Notes: generated by a model from the sequence alone, not told the origin. Shown: positions 47,069-57,435, counted from the stretch's first letter. The stretch: 64,000 bases of DNA from Psychrobacter sp. I-STPA6b (GCF_020662265.1 NZ_VEWM01000063.1:124001-188000); one strand, 5' to 3'. Translations and numbers: made by a program.

Positions 47069-50000
47069 TACTCTGACGAGCTATCACTTGATGAACTACC
47101 ATCTTCTGATGATGTCGTCGTTGATGCTGCTGGTTCAGGGAAACGCTCATACCATGCACGAGGTAACAGCTTATATAAACTGGTAAAGATATCTGGTTCT
47201 TTCACTAAGCTACTGGTAGGGTCAACGCTTGTTGTGTCATCTGTATCAGATTCATTCTCCGTATCTGAAGATGTATCTTGATTTTGTTCTATTGAGATAA
47301 GAGTAGTATCTCTAGAGCCATCACCAGTAGTACCAAATGTTGCATTTGCAATACCAGCACCTGTTATGGTTGTACTACCTCGACCATCGCTACATTTACC
47401 AAATGGTAAGCAATATTCTTGTGCTTCAGTGACACCAGTCGGTACAGGAGTACAAGCATTATCTGTTCGAATATATGCTTGTTGGTTAAAGACATTAATA
47501 AATAGACGACTAGCACGCATGATTGGCTGACCCAATGAGCGTAAATAATTAATATTACTACCAATAATGTCATTTCTATTTCCAGTAGTAGACTGTATTC
47601 TAAGACCTACTGGCTTCTTCTTAGGGTCATCATCAGGAAGTTCTGCATTTGTAGCATTTTGTTGAGCGATATTGCGATCTTCTGAGTTACCACCATTAAA
47701 GTATGTCAAATCATCATACCAACCTTTTTTATCACCATTAAATAAGGCCAGCTTATCGGTATCAGACATATCGCTACCCGACCCATCTGGATTCCAACTC
47801 AACTTAATCAAATCACTTAATTGTACTGTGCCATCACCATTGGTATCTTTTTGTATCTTATCAACATTCCAGACAGTGATTAGTTTATTTGGATTGGCAT
47901 TATACTGACGCTCAGAAAGTTTAGTAATCGGGCTATTACGATCTCCAGAGGCAATAGAAGCAACCATCACTGTTCTACCACCTTGCTCTATTGATGATAC
48001 TTTGTCATCGGTCTCTTCGAGACGATAGGCACTGATAACTGGACGTTCATAGAAACGCAATGGCACTTTATAACTTGCATTAGAAGTATCTAATATACGC
48101 TCTACTGTTGTTCCTGTATCTTTAAAATCAGCTCTAAATAGCTGTCCACCCAAGTCTGCAAAATAAATGGAATCAACCAAACCATCTAAATTTGTATCAA
48201 TAACACTTACTTCAGCAGGTATACTATGAGTGATATTAGTATGTTGTGTATATGTACTAGAGCCACTGTTACTAGATTCTGAAGATGTTGACCACAATAA
48301 ATCACCATTATCAGCATCTATCATATAGATAGCATTACCTTGCGCCTGTGCTTTGGTTGCTGTTTTGGCAGTATTTAGACACTGAGCAGCAAGATTTGGA
48401 TCTTTTTTGAGTTTCTCTACTAGTGTCGTATCATTACTATTAACTGTAAACTCAGGAATATCATAACAAAGGTCATAACCACCTGATAAGAATAGGACAT
48501 CTTTAGTAGTTGTAGCTCCTTCTGTACTTGATATTTTCACCTTGGCTGGCTGTGGCTGAGACCATGTGTGCCCTAATCTAGAGAATCCTGATGAGCTTGG
48601 TGTCTTCTTAAAAATAATACTTGGTTTTGAGGTAGTCGAGTCACCTAATGTAGTATCATCCACACCATTATTCTGTGCCGTAATTGACAAATCGGTTATG
48701 TCAAGTGCATAAAAACCAACGCCACCACGACCTAACCCACCATAAGCTTTAACGTAAGCATCATTGGCAGTAGGAGTGCTTGGCTGTGTTGTAATTGTTA
48801 CACTCAGACCATCTTCTGCATAATTACGACGATATTTTGTACGCACATACCACGGAGCATCAACACCAAAAGCAACATTACCTACAGGATTTGTTTTTCC
48901 ATTAGGTAACTTTTGTACCTCATCTAAGCCTAGCTTTTTAAATGCTGCTACTTGGTCACTATTGACAATGACATTAGGAATAAAAGCAAATACTTCTTTA
49001 CCTCCCTGTCCTGCTTCGGTACCATCTGTCACTAAGTGGAGAGCACCATCCATAGAGCCATAAAGGACACGCTTGACTTCTGTCTTACTGGTAGTACCCT
49101 TTTTACGATCATAGTTTAGCTTATATTCATACAGTATTTCTTGAGGCTTATTATTATGCACTCCACTAAGTATTTTAATGGCATCTGTAGGAATAAAAGT
49201 TGATATATCAGTTAACGGATCCGGCGTAAGCTTCTTGTTTGCATCTGAGGTTGTATAGTCTTCATCAACAATAGGTTTATTATCATTTTTTTCATTAAAT
49301 ACAGGCACATTATAACCTAAGAAATTTAGTAGATAATGTTTACGTTGACGATCATAACCTATATCATTAAGACCTGTAGGAGCTGTTCCATTAATACCTA
49401 TTTTTACAACATCAGCTGAACTTGCTTTCTCTACAAATACATTACGAATATTAGTTTGAGTTGTACTTGCTGGGGCTCTTAGCTTAGCATAGACTCCCCC
49501 TTGATGGATTTGTGACCCATCTGCTGAAGCTGATGTGCTACTCCAGTAGCCTTTTACATTATCTCTAAGCTGTCCACCGATATTTGAAAAGATATGTTTA
49601 TTATCTTGATCAAATAGTGAGCCATTTTTGACACGGTATTTTTTAAGGTTACCTTGCCAAAGTAAGTTTGATGTTGCAGGCTGAGGCTGTAACAAAGGCA
49701 GATAAGCAAAATCACTGGTTTTAGTTGAGTCAGTTAAATTAGTAGAGACAGATGCGCCTTCACCGGGCTGGGGTTGGTAGGGTTTGGATATTAGACTATT
49801 GGCAAACTCAACAAAACTATTAGCAATAGCCTGAGAACTATCAACATAAGTAAAGCCACCCTGTCCATAGTTATACTGACTACTTCCCCACTTACAGGTA
49901 TTGCTAACAATTGTCCTTTCTGCTCCATGTATATCTCTACTAGTCACACTACAATCGTCATTTACACTTTTAAATGAATCACCAAATCCAACTACTGCCG

Positions 50001-51576
50001 TAAGAATAGGATCTATAGATATATTCTTACCTGTTGCATCTTTAACAGTTAGCTTTTTTGTACTATCTGTTTTATCGAAATTTAAGGCTTGAGCATAATT
50101 TCCTATACAACTCCAACCTCCTTTTCCACGTGGACCAATGGCATCTTCAAGACCTGCTATACAATTATTACTAATAGCATTATTTTCCAAGGCACCTCCC
50201 TGATCACTAAAACTATTGTTCATGGGTATAATGGGTGAAGTACCATTATCACTTGTCGAGTCTGCTAGTCCATCTGTTAAGAAGAATATACCACTTGCTC
50301 CTCCACACTGTGCAGCTTCTGTTAGTGGAGACTGATATGTTGTTTTATTGCCTTTTTTCGTTGCACTCTCTGATTCAGGAAAGCCACTATAGTCTGTATC
50401 TGCCCATTGAGTCTGCTTTTTTAAATAGATTGTTGTCAGTTTTTGTCCAAAAATACTTTTTGTGTATTGTGACTTAATACCACTATTCAAGCTAGTAGCT
50501 TCAAAATCAGCATCTCCTTTAGCATCTGCTTCAGTATATCTATTACCGTTTTCATTATATGAATACCGATCCACTAATGGACTACTCCAGCCTGAACAAT
50601 ATTCAACAACTTTATTTACACCATTTATAGGTACTGTCGCAAATCCACTTTTTTCCGTACAAGAATGATAAAAATACTTTCCTTTAGTATAAAACTCACC
50701 TCCTACAATACGATAACGCTCTCCCGTAGTAATATTTGCTGGAGCTGTTCCTAACATATAAGCTCCAACTTCGGAATAAGCATGAGCTGAAGGCGTACCA
50801 CCAAAAGCTTTTAGGCTAACTAGTTTAGAAATTAAATCATATCTATGTGAGGGGGTAAGAGGAGCAGCAGGAACTAACATACTGCCTACCTCTCCAGAAC
50901 TATTTAAAGTTGGGAAATGTCCCAATCCAATTCTAAAGCCTCCTTGTCTAAGAGCTTCTGAAACAACATTTGCACTCTCATCATCAGATATAATTTGATC
51001 TGCTAATAAACTTGTTAAAGCTATCTTCAACCGCCCTAATCTTGTATAGTAATATTTTCCATTGACTTGACAACCTTCAATTTTAAAATTGATATCATCT
51101 TGTCCTGTTATTTTAGCTGTAAAATTAAAAAGCTCATGTAGTCCAGAAGCTATCTCAGCATTAGGACCACCTTGAAGCTCACATCCTAATCCATAGTCCT
51201 GCTCAATACTATTAAGACCTTTACCTTGCCAAGTTCTAGAGTTAGGTTTACCATTCTCTTCAAAAATCCTTATCCCCGTCCCCACAGCAGCAGGCATAGT
51301 ATAGCCAGTTGTTCCTTGTAACTCCTCATTCAAGAATGGAGGTTGTATCCCTCCACCTATTGAAAAAGTGAGAGGTCCCCCCATACTTGCTGAAGTATCC
51401 AGCATCATAGTAATTACAGGTCCATTACTTATAGGTGCTGCCCCTTCTGCTGTATAAATATCCAAATCCGTTGCTAATGCTAACTGACTAGCACTGACTA
51501 AAGGAAGAGCTAGTGCACTTACCCATACTAACTGGCGAATGGTAGTGACTAATGGTTTTAATACTGGTTGTGACAT
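47068..51576 (-). CDS. pilY1: Pilus tip adhesin and assembly factor PilY1
   Basis: Large secreted tip protein, 1502 residues from ATG 51576, chosen because GGGGGA lies just before it and a clean signal peptide follows (cut after about residue 35, QLALA). An N-terminal von Willebrand A domain has the MIDAS motif DTSAS at 60-64. The C-terminal half is the PilY1 beta-propeller, with calcium loops DTNLDGLVD near 1127 and DTNGDGTVQLSD near 1244. The tail after about 1460 is Ser/Thr/Asp-rich. The frame is open another 38 codons upstream. It sits between pilX and the PilE-like pilins as in Pseudomonas. Confidence 0.93.
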   Translation of the reverse strand: MSQPVLKPLVTTIRQLVWVSALALPLVSASQLALATDLDIYTAEGAAPISNGPVITMMLDTSASMGGPLTFSIGGGIQPPFLNEELQGTTGYTMPAAVGTGIRIFEENGKPNSRTWQGKGLNSIEQDYGLGCELQGGPNAEIASGLHELFNFTAKITGQDDINFKIEGCQVNGKYYYTRLGRLKIALTSLLADQIISDDESANVVSEALRQGGFRIGLGHFPTLNSSGEVGSMLVPAAPLTPSHRYDLISKLVSLKAFGGTPSAHAYSEVGAYMLGTAPANITTGERYRIVGGEFYTKGKYFYHSCTEKSGFATVPINGVNKVVEYCSGWSSPLVDRYSYNENGNRYTEADAKGDADFEATSLNSGIKSQYTKSIFGQKLTTIYLKKQTQWADTDYSGFPESESATKKGNKTTYQSPLTEAAQCGGASGIFFLTDGLADSTSDNGTSPIIPMNNSFSDQGGALENNAISNNCIAGLEDAIGPRGKGGWSCIGNYAQALNFDKTDSTKKLTVKDATGKNISIDPILTAVVGFGDSFKSVNDDCSVTSRDIHGAERTIVSNTCKWGSSQYNYGQGGFTYVDSSQAIANSFVEFANSLISKPYQPQPGEGASVSTNLTDSTKTSDFAYLPLLQPQPATSNLLWQGNLKKYRVKNGSLFDQDNKHIFSNIGGQLRDNVKGYWSSTSASADGSQIHQGGVYAKLRAPASTTQTNIRNVFVEKASSADVVKIGINGTAPTGLNDIGYDRQRKHYLLNFLGYNVPVFNEKNDNKPIVDEDYTTSDANKKLTPDPLTDISTFIPTDAIKILSGVHNNKPQEILYEYKLNYDRKKGTTSKTEVKRVLYGSMDGALHLVTDGTEAGQGGKEVFAFIPNVIVNSDQVAAFKKLGLDEVQKLPNGKTNPVGNVAFGVDAPWYVRTKYRRNYAEDGLSVTITTQPSTPTANDAYVKAYGGLGRGGVGFYALDITDLSITAQNNGVDDTTLGDSTTSKPSIIFKKTPSSSGFSRLGHTWSQPQPAKVKISSTEGATTTKDVLFLSGGYDLCYDIPEFTVNSNDTTLVEKLKKDPNLAAQCLNTAKTATKAQAQGNAIYMIDADNGDLLWSTSSESSNSGSSTYTQHTNITHSIPAEVSVIDTNLDGLVDSIYFADLGGQLFRADFKDTGTTVERILDTSNASYKVPLRFYERPVISAYRLEETDDKVSSIEQGGRTVMVASIASGDRNSPITKLSERQYNANPNKLITVWNVDKIQKDTNGDGTVQLSDLIKLSWNPDGSGSDMSDTDKLALFNGDKKGWYDDLTYFNGGNSEDRNIAQQNATNAELPDDDPKKKPVGLRIQSTTGNRNDIIGSNINYLRSLGQPIMRASRLFINVFNQQAYIRTDNACTPVPTGVTEAQEYCLPFGKCSDGRGSTTITGAGIANATFGTTGDGSRDTTLISIEQNQDTSSDTENESDTDDTTSVDPTSSLVKEPDIFTSLYKLLPRAWYERFPEPAASTTTSSEDGSSSSDSSSE

Positions 51577-51812
51577 ATTTATTCCCCCATGCGGGTGCTT
51601 TTTTTGACTATAAGATCTCTTGTTAGATACACCATCTACTAGACTATGCTTGTCGTTACGGCTTTGTTTTCTAGTTTTATATATCGTCATGATGCCTCCT
51701 AGAAGGTATATTTATGTGATGCTGTACTAACTGTAGATACGATCTACTTATCACTAATTAAAATCTTTACTTAAATGAACTTAAACATATTTTCTGATGT
51801 TACTGATAGTAA

Positions 51813-52688
51813 TTAGGAGCCATTGCCACCAGCTTGATTGCCACCAGCTTGATTGCCACTATCTTCATTACCACCAGCTTCTGTATCAGTGCTTGCACCT
51901 GTTCCACTAGAGCCTTTAATTTTATCTTGATATGCAGCAATATAAGTCTGTGATACAGCTTTATTAGGCACACCATTATTAGATAGGCAACTAATGGCAA
52001 CATCTATGTTACCTCGCTCTGAGGCGTTACTACCTTTAAAACAATTATTAATACTAGAGTCACTTGCTGAAGAATAAGATGGCAAGGCAGACATATTATC
52101 CACCGTTATTGCAAAGCTTTTTGCATTTTGTATTCCCAAAGGTACACCTACTGGTAAGCTTGATGCAGCCGCACTTCCTCCTGATATTTTCATCTGTGTC
52201 ATGGTTGTGTTGCGTGCACTGATATAGTCTTTATTTTGACCGACATTACAAAATGGACGATCATCATTTTTATCTAACTTCCCACCTGCTTCATTATAAA
52301 TAGCACTTTTAAAGATTGAAAATTGGGTTGTATCTTTGGGACGGTAACAAAATATCAGTTTATGATTTGTATTAGATTCACCTAAATCTCCAGCAAAGTA
52401 GCCAATCATACCTTGAGTAGAGTCCATGATATTACTAGCTGGGTCTTGTACTTCTTGCTCTAGCATGGCATTAGGCTGTTCCGCTGAGGTAAATAGCAGA
52501 GAGTCAATCTGACTTGCTGTTGCTAATCGCAAATCTGTCGTACTACTACGCACTGCGATAGCTCCTGCTAATATAATCAATAACAGTACTATCAATACCA
52601 CAATTAGCGTCGCCCCTTGTTGATGATAATAGGGTGAATATACGCTTTTTACTTGAGGCTGAGGCATAATACAACTCCACACATGCAA
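51813..52688 (-). CDS. pilX: Minor pilus assembly protein PilX
   Basis: 291 residues. The N-terminal QQGATLIVVLIVLLLIILAG with following AVRSSTTDLRLATASQ is the PilX signature (no classic Gly-Phe cut; Gly-Ala instead). The middle region is Asn/Ser-rich with scattered Cys. The C-terminus is a Gly/Asn-rich tandem (QAGG repeated units) encoded by 15-base DNA repeats near 51817-51870. It works with PilV, PilW, FimT and PilE to prime pili and present PilY1. An unusually long 169-base gap separates it from pilW. Confidence 0.85.
   Translation of the reverse strand: MHVWSCIMPQPQVKSVYSPYYHQQGATLIVVLIVLLLIILAGAIAVRSSTTDLRLATASQIDSLLFTSAEQPNAMLEQEVQDPASNIMDSTQGMIGYFAGDLGESNTNHKLIFCYRPKDTTQFSIFKSAIYNEAGGKLDKNDDRPFCNVGQNKDYISARNTTMTQMKISGGSAAASSLPVGVPLGIQNAKSFAITVDNMSALPSYSSASDSSINNCFKGSNASERGNIDVAISCLSNNGVPNKAVSQTYIAAYQDKIKGSSGTGASTDTEAGGNEDSGNQAGGNQAGGNGS
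51817..51870. repeat. 15-base tandem repeat at the 3' end of pilX
   Basis: The unit GATTGCCACCAGCTT occurs twice in tandem with two further degenerate units, encoding repeats of QAGGN in PilX. Such repeats can change copy number by slippage. Confidence 0.6.
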
Positions 52689-52857
52689 ACAATAATATGA
52701 CTATAAAATAATTACTATTAGCAACTGGTTTATTTTCAATAAAATCTTATATGATAAATAATTTTTATTAATTATATGATGAGATAAGATTTATAAATAG
52801 ATTATATAAATATTCACCATACCTGAATTTATGATTACTTGATACTGAAGCTTACTA

Positions 52858-53739
52858 CTAATCTATACGAGCGTTTCGTAATAAAATCGTTGGCTCATAT
52901 ACACGACGGACTGGCTGAGCACCTGTGGCAGATGCCAAGGTGATATTGTCGCCCAAAAGATTAAAGCTGGTTGCCCCCGATGCTTCCAATACTGAGTTAT
53001 CACCTGCTAATACAAGTCCTAACTTAATACCGTAGATAGGCTTCGTGCCACTGGTCTTATAAGTCTCAATATCCCGATAGCCCTCTTCTGTCATTAATAA
53101 GGCTCGGAACTGGTCTACATTAGGTATGACAATCTGACCATTATCACCAAAGCCTGATGCAATGTTTGCCGCTGTTCTACTATTGTTGCTATCACATGCC
53201 AGCCCTAACTTACTTGTGGTAGTATCACTTCGTAAAAAATAGCGTTCAATAATCAATTGTCCTTTTTTAACTACTGTCTGCTCACAGTCATACATTGTTT
53301 GTGGTGCTTTATACTGAATGGTCAACTGATCTGACTTTTGGCTACCGCCAAAGCTACTATCATGCGCACGACCCTTACTCAGTAAGTCACTATTAGTAAT
53401 CAGTGCAGTTGCTGTGTCTGGTGTATCTGGGATAGAGTTAGTGGTAGTCAATAAGACACCAGCCTGTTTGGTATCGTTTTTTAAGATACGATTGGCAGCG
53501 CCATAGTGTGCTAACCTAATATCTTGCTCTAATCGCTGTAGCCCAAATACTGCACTATCTTGCACACCTGACGCACTACTTTGTGTTGTGGCTGTGCGTT
53601 GACTGATATAAAAGACTTGAACTGCTGCAGCAGCCACCAGTAACCCCAGTACTAGAGCAATCATTAATTCAATGAGAGTAAAACCCTGTTGAGATTGTAA
53701 TGAGTTGGCAGCTTGCTTGGTGATACGAGTGTTTTTCAT
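52858..53739 (-). CDS. pilW: Minor pilin PilW (ComB-type)
   Basis: 293 residues from ATG 53739, which overlaps the pilV stop (TAATG) and has GGAG eight bases before it. The leader ends QSQQG before [20 protein letters not shown], then VQVFYISQRTATTQSSASGV and AVFGLQRLEQDIRLAHYGA, the PilW signature. Three cysteines are seen in the C-terminal part. Needed for priming of pilus assembly; Acinetobacter ComB is the counterpart. The frame is open to 53763. Confidence 0.88.
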   Translation of the reverse strand: MKNTRITKQAANSLQSQQGFTLIELMIALVLGLLVAAAAVQVFYISQRTATTQSSASGVQDSAVFGLQRLEQDIRLAHYGAANRILKNDTKQAGVLLTTTNSIPDTPDTATALITNSDLLSKGRAHDSSFGGSQKSDQLTIQYKAPQTMYDCEQTVVKKGQLIIERYFLRSDTTTSKLGLACDSNNSRTAANIASGFGDNGQIVIPNVDQFRALLMTEEGYRDIETYKTSGTKPIYGIKLGLVLAGDNSVLEASGATSFNLLGDNITLASATGAQPVRRVYEPTILLRNARID

Positions 53740-54245
53740 TAGTACATCTCCAACACTAAGCATGATGATCCTCTTCTGTAGACACCTTGTGCTGTTGCAC
53801 AGTCATTATCATCATCCCCAAAAACTGCATTGGTATCATCCCATGCAATGATGGCACAGTTAATTGGCTGACCTGAGCTTGTACCTGGACACGTTGCCAT
53901 TGCGATATTTAAACCTTCTGCAGCAATATTAGACTTAACACGACTGGCATCATATTTTGCCATTTCTTCTGCACTACATGCGACAGATGTACAGTCTTTC
54001 GAAAACTCTTCTCCATTAATCACTGCTTTAATCTCATCCAGATATTCGATATGCTCTCGCATAGTCTCTGATAAGGCATTACCAATAGAGGTAGATCTTG
54101 AACGTGATAACCCTTCATCAGTCGCTCCGACTGCCTGTAGCTGTAATGCAGAAAACCCTAATACCGCTACTGCTAATAAAAGTAGTGATACCATGACCTC
54201 AATCATGCCGACACCTTGCTGATGATGTTTATTAACCTTAATCAT
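53739..54245 (-). CDS. pilV: Minor pilin PilV
   Basis: 168 residues from ATG 54245, with GGAG six bases upstream; the TTG at 54251 is a less likely start. Leader HHQQG is followed by VGMIEVMVSLLLLAVAVLGF and SALQLQAVGATDEGLSRSRS, which is the PilV signature (GMIEVLVALLI type). Several Cys lie in the C-terminal domain (CTSVACS, CAIIAWD). It is coupled to fimT (stop overlaps its start region) and pilW. Confidence 0.88.
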   Translation of the reverse strand: MIKVNKHHQQGVGMIEVMVSLLLLAVAVLGFSALQLQAVGATDEGLSRSRSTSIGNALSETMREHIEYLDEIKAVINGEEFSKDCTSVACSAEEMAKYDASRVKSNIAAEGLNIAMATCPGTSSGQPINCAIIAWDDTNAVFGDDDNDCATAQGVYRRGSSCLVLEMY

Positions 54246-54730
54246 TAGCAACTCCCTGCTTGTTTTTGAGTAATATCTGCACCCACACTAATAGTCACTT
54301 GGTAGGGACTTTCACTTGTCACACCATTGTCACAGATTTGATAAGTTACATTATCATTTGCTCTTTGTATTGAAGATATGATTAGTGTGGTTCCTGTCGC
54401 TGGTATTATTGTTACTGCACTATTGCTATTAATCTGATATTCAGAGATTTGAGTTTTATTGCTACCTGTCCCTTCACTAACAACTATTTTTCTATCAGTA
54501 CTATTATATTCGATATATTCGACCGTCATATCTCTCTTTCTAATACGACTTTCAGCTTTGGCTTCATTTAACGCAGAGGCAATAGTGGCACTTGTTGATT
54601 TTACCCGCTGATTAGCTAAAGCTTGACTCATATTCGGTACGGCTATAGCCACAATAATTGCCAATACTACAATCGTGACCATTAGCTCTACCAATGTAAA
54701 GCCAGATATCGCTTTTGGACTGTTGCTCAT
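54245..54730 (-). CDS. FimT/FimU-type minor pilin
   Basis: First gene of the minor-pilin operon, 161 residues from ATG 54730. The leader MSNSPKAISG is cut before FTLVELMVTIVVLAIIVAIA, followed by VPNMSQALANQRVKSTSATI and ALNEAKAESRIRKRDMTVE, matching the GspH/FimT domain. The C-terminus has a Cys pair (YQICDNG ... KQAGSC). The frame is open to 54811 from a TTG codon, which would give a 37-residue leader; I prefer the ATG. FimT proteins of this class bind DNA and assist natural transformation in some relatives. Confidence 0.85.
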   Translation of the reverse strand: MSNSPKAISGFTLVELMVTIVVLAIIVAIAVPNMSQALANQRVKSTSATIASALNEAKAESRIRKRDMTVEYIEYNSTDRKIVVSEGTGSNKTQISEYQINSNSAVTIIPATGTTLIISSIQRANDNVTYQICDNGVTSESPYQVTISVGADITQKQAGSC

Positions 54731-54976
54731 TGAGACTTTTGATGGGCGATTCACTGATATAATCCTATTTTTGAAGAGATAACCTGCATAAACACGATTA
54801 TTATTTTCCAAATTTTTTAATATTCTATTTAGGGTGTTTGAACAATATATGTGTTCTTTGTCATTAAAATAAGCAAGATTTATTCCACTTGTTATATTTG
54901 TACTACTATATTAAAGAAAAATAACAAATATGATATTGTATTATTATGATGAAACATAGTTGAAAGCTAGAAGATA

Positions 54977-54998
54977 GTTATCAGTATACCCTGATAAC
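54977..54998. terminator. Hairpin downstream of comF
   Basis: GTTATCAG (54977-54984) and CTGATAAC (54991-54998), eight perfect pairs with a six-base loop, 14 bases past the comF stop. No T-run, so the terminator role is uncertain. Confidence 0.4.
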
Positions 54999-55012
54999 TC
55001 ATCAGTTGGTAT

Positions 55013-55756
55013 TTATCTTTGACTATTACCATGAGCAATGGTATAAGCGGATAAATCTATGTGATGGTCTGCGTCTAATAATGACTCTGCCAATGCTCGT
55101 AGAGATGCACCTGTGGTAGCAACGTCATCAAACAAGATGATTCTTTGGACAGGCGGTACTTTTGTCAGTGTAAAAGCGTTATTAATATTAACCAAACGCT
55201 CTTCTCGACTCAGACCACGCTGACTGTGAACATCATCTGTACGAATAACACCATCCCAAAGTGGAATTTTCCAATGTTTTGATAGATAGTGAGCCAATAT
55301 TAATACAGGATAAAACCCTCGTTTTTTGAGTCTTTTAGTTGTTGTGGGCATTGGTAGAATAACGCTATTACCTGCATTGCATCCTGCTGGCTTTGCTAGT
55401 TGCCTAAGTGCGTAAACTAAGGTGGGTAATGCTGAGAGATTCTCATTATATTTAAAAGCAACCATTGCCTCTGCAATGCTATTTTCATAAGTGGAGATAG
55501 GTTGCACAGTTAGTTTAACATCTAACGCCCAACACTTTGAGATATCCAACTGAATGGTAAGTGGCGAAGGAAACCATGATATGTCATTATGACAAGGTGT
55601 ACAAACTATCCCTTCACTATTATGAAATCTATCAGCCGCTCTAGCGATGCTATCACCACAGATAGAACAAGTGGATTTTATATATTGAGCCACCCATATA
55701 CCCAGCTGATAGGGTGCTAGACGCTCAATACATGCCATCATTATATCTACTGTCAA
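55013..55756 (-). CDS. comF: ComF family phosphoribosyltransferase-like protein
   Basis: Competence-associated cytoplasmic protein, 247 residues. An N-terminal zinc ribbon (CSICGD ... CTPCHND) precedes a PRTase-fold domain with the PRPP-binding loop ILFDDVATTGAS near 207-218 and the conserved RGLSREERLVN. ComF helps bring single-stranded DNA into the cytoplasm or to recombination proteins. It is upstream of, and in the same direction as, the minor-pilin operon, which fits a role in transformation. Not to be confused with the pilin-like ComF of Acinetobacter. Confidence 0.9.
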   Translation of the reverse strand: MTVDIMMACIERLAPYQLGIWVAQYIKSTCSICGDSIARAADRFHNSEGIVCTPCHNDISWFPSPLTIQLDISKCWALDVKLTVQPISTYENSIAEAMVAFKYNENLSALPTLVYALRQLAKPAGCNAGNSVILPMPTTTKRLKKRGFYPVLILAHYLSKHWKIPLWDGVIRTDDVHSQRGLSREERLVNINNAFTLTKVPPVQRIILFDDVATTGASLRALAESLLDADHHIDLSAYTIAHGNSQR

Positions 55757-55794
55757 TAAGTAAGCTAGTGGGATTATACGTATTCATTCACGAT

Positions 55795-57279
55795 TTATAG
55801 ACCTTTCCAACCATTAAGACTTACACCCAAGCCAACTGCTGTGGTGGATTTGTTATAGTCAATAATGGACTCCCCATAGCCATGAAAGATCTGAACAAAC
55901 CCTTGAATCTCATCTGTCAATGGATGTATATAGTCTAGCTGTAGCGCACCTTTTTGTTTTGCAAAGTTATAGCGTCCAGTAGCTCCGAGAGAATGCCCCT
56001 GACCAAAGTCATATAATACTTTTAAGTCACCATATCCATAATAGTCTGTAATGTCTGGATTATCACTTGGCTTATTACTATCACTGGCTTTGACATGTGT
56101 CCACACTCGTGGAATGACCGATAGGTTACCCCACTCCATACCACCCATTAAATATAGCCGGTTCCATGAACGAGATAGTGGATCTGACTGACCATTAGAA
56201 TGGTGGATTGCACCTGCTCCAAGCATACGCAACCGTCCATTAAATGGTAGGTTTGCTGTTACTGGCTGGGTCAAGAAAAATTCTGGTTCATAGTCAGTCG
56301 CGCGGAATGGGCGAGAGTTGTTTTCATTATAGACCTGCCAGTGCATTTGCTGCGTATAACCAAACCACAAGTCAGCATTTGTATCAAATAGGTCTTCCAT
56401 TACTTTCGTTTTAAAAGACAGCTGAGCCTTTAACTCCAGATTACGCTGCTGATCTTCGTCATAATATACAGTCTCTTGAGTAGGTGTTCCCGGTGAGCGA
56501 TTGGGGTTAAAACCATAAAAAACGGGTAATATATACATGGGATTATATGGTCGAGCAGACCATAATCCTAACTCACTATTTTTATCCAAGTCATAAGACA
56601 AACTAAGTGGTGTATAACGACCAATATCTGAAGGTGTAACACCAACTTTGGCAAGTATCTGAGCTTCACTATCTGTCATTGTGGGCGCTGATACTAATGC
56701 GTCTGTTGCTGATACTGTCTGGGTATGTGTGCTAGTTAATGTATTTACATTTGTATCTGTCGTAGACAATCGCTCATTATCATGAGCGGTGTCTTCATCA
56801 TCAGAAGCAAGAACCAGCTGCGGACTTAATGTCTGCCAGCTTGCTTGTACGGTTTTTGTTATATTAAGTGGCTTTTTAGTGCTGGGAATCGCTACGGTAC
56901 CTGCATTTGCGACTTTATCATAACAAGCAAGGCGCGCAGCATCTACTTGTAAACTGGCACATTGTGCAAATAGATCTACAGCATCGGCAGGTAAAGTTTT
57001 TATTATTACATTGCTATTTGCAACTACTGTATTAACATTATTATCATATTCTCCAGAAGATTGGGTTATGGCTGTATCATAGCTCATATTCTGACTATCT
57101 GAATTTGTAATAGTAGTGTCTGTTGGAGGCAACTGCACCACTGATACTGGCGGATGTGCAGTAGATAAGTCATCTACTGTTGTAGATGGCATCTGAGCAG
57201 CTTGGCTGGTAGTAGTTGTTGTCATTAATGCTACTGTAAGGCAGCTTAAAGAAAAAGGGTGGAAATGAGGAAGTGCCAT
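55795..57279 (-). CDS. pldA: Outer membrane phospholipase A (PldA)
   Basis: Calcium-dependent outer-membrane phospholipase. A signal peptide is followed by an extended, poorly conserved region of about 210 residues that includes a DLFAQCASLQVDAARLACYD element, then the 12-strand barrel: SYDLDKNSELGLWSARPYNP, and the catalytic segment HHSNGQSDPLSRSWNRLY containing the active-site His and Ser. The C-terminus is the usual beta-signal ending LGVSLNGW. At 494 residues it is longer than E. coli PldA (289), as is common in Moraxellaceae and xanthomonads. Its role is outer-membrane lipid homeostasis. Confidence 0.93.
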   Translation of the reverse strand: MALPHFHPFSLSCLTVALMTTTTTSQAAQMPSTTVDDLSTAHPPVSVVQLPPTDTTITNSDSQNMSYDTAITQSSGEYDNNVNTVVANSNVIIKTLPADAVDLFAQCASLQVDAARLACYDKVANAGTVAIPSTKKPLNITKTVQASWQTLSPQLVLASDDEDTAHDNERLSTTDTNVNTLTSTHTQTVSATDALVSAPTMTDSEAQILAKVGVTPSDIGRYTPLSLSYDLDKNSELGLWSARPYNPMYILPVFYGFNPNRSPGTPTQETVYYDEDQQRNLELKAQLSFKTKVMEDLFDTNADLWFGYTQQMHWQVYNENNSRPFRATDYEPEFFLTQPVTANLPFNGRLRMLGAGAIHHSNGQSDPLSRSWNRLYLMGGMEWGNLSVIPRVWTHVKASDSNKPSDNPDITDYYGYGDLKVLYDFGQGHSLGATGRYNFAKQKGALQLDYIHPLTDEIQGFVQIFHGYGESIIDYNKSTTAVGLGVSLNGWKGL

Positions 57280-57435
57280 ACCTGTTCCATAAATAGAGTT
57301 GTAATAATTTGCAATAAATTATAATACAATTAAGGAGAATCTGGGTAAATACTGACTCGTAAGTATTCATCGCAAACTTTAAATAGAAACCGATAAGATA
57401 ACGCCTGACAACACAGCTCTATATTGTTTGGATGG

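Noticed and set aside
51584-51595. Small hairpin CCC-ATGC-GGG overlapping the pilY1 ribosome site
   Set aside because: Only three to four pairs; too weak to claim as a regulatory structure.
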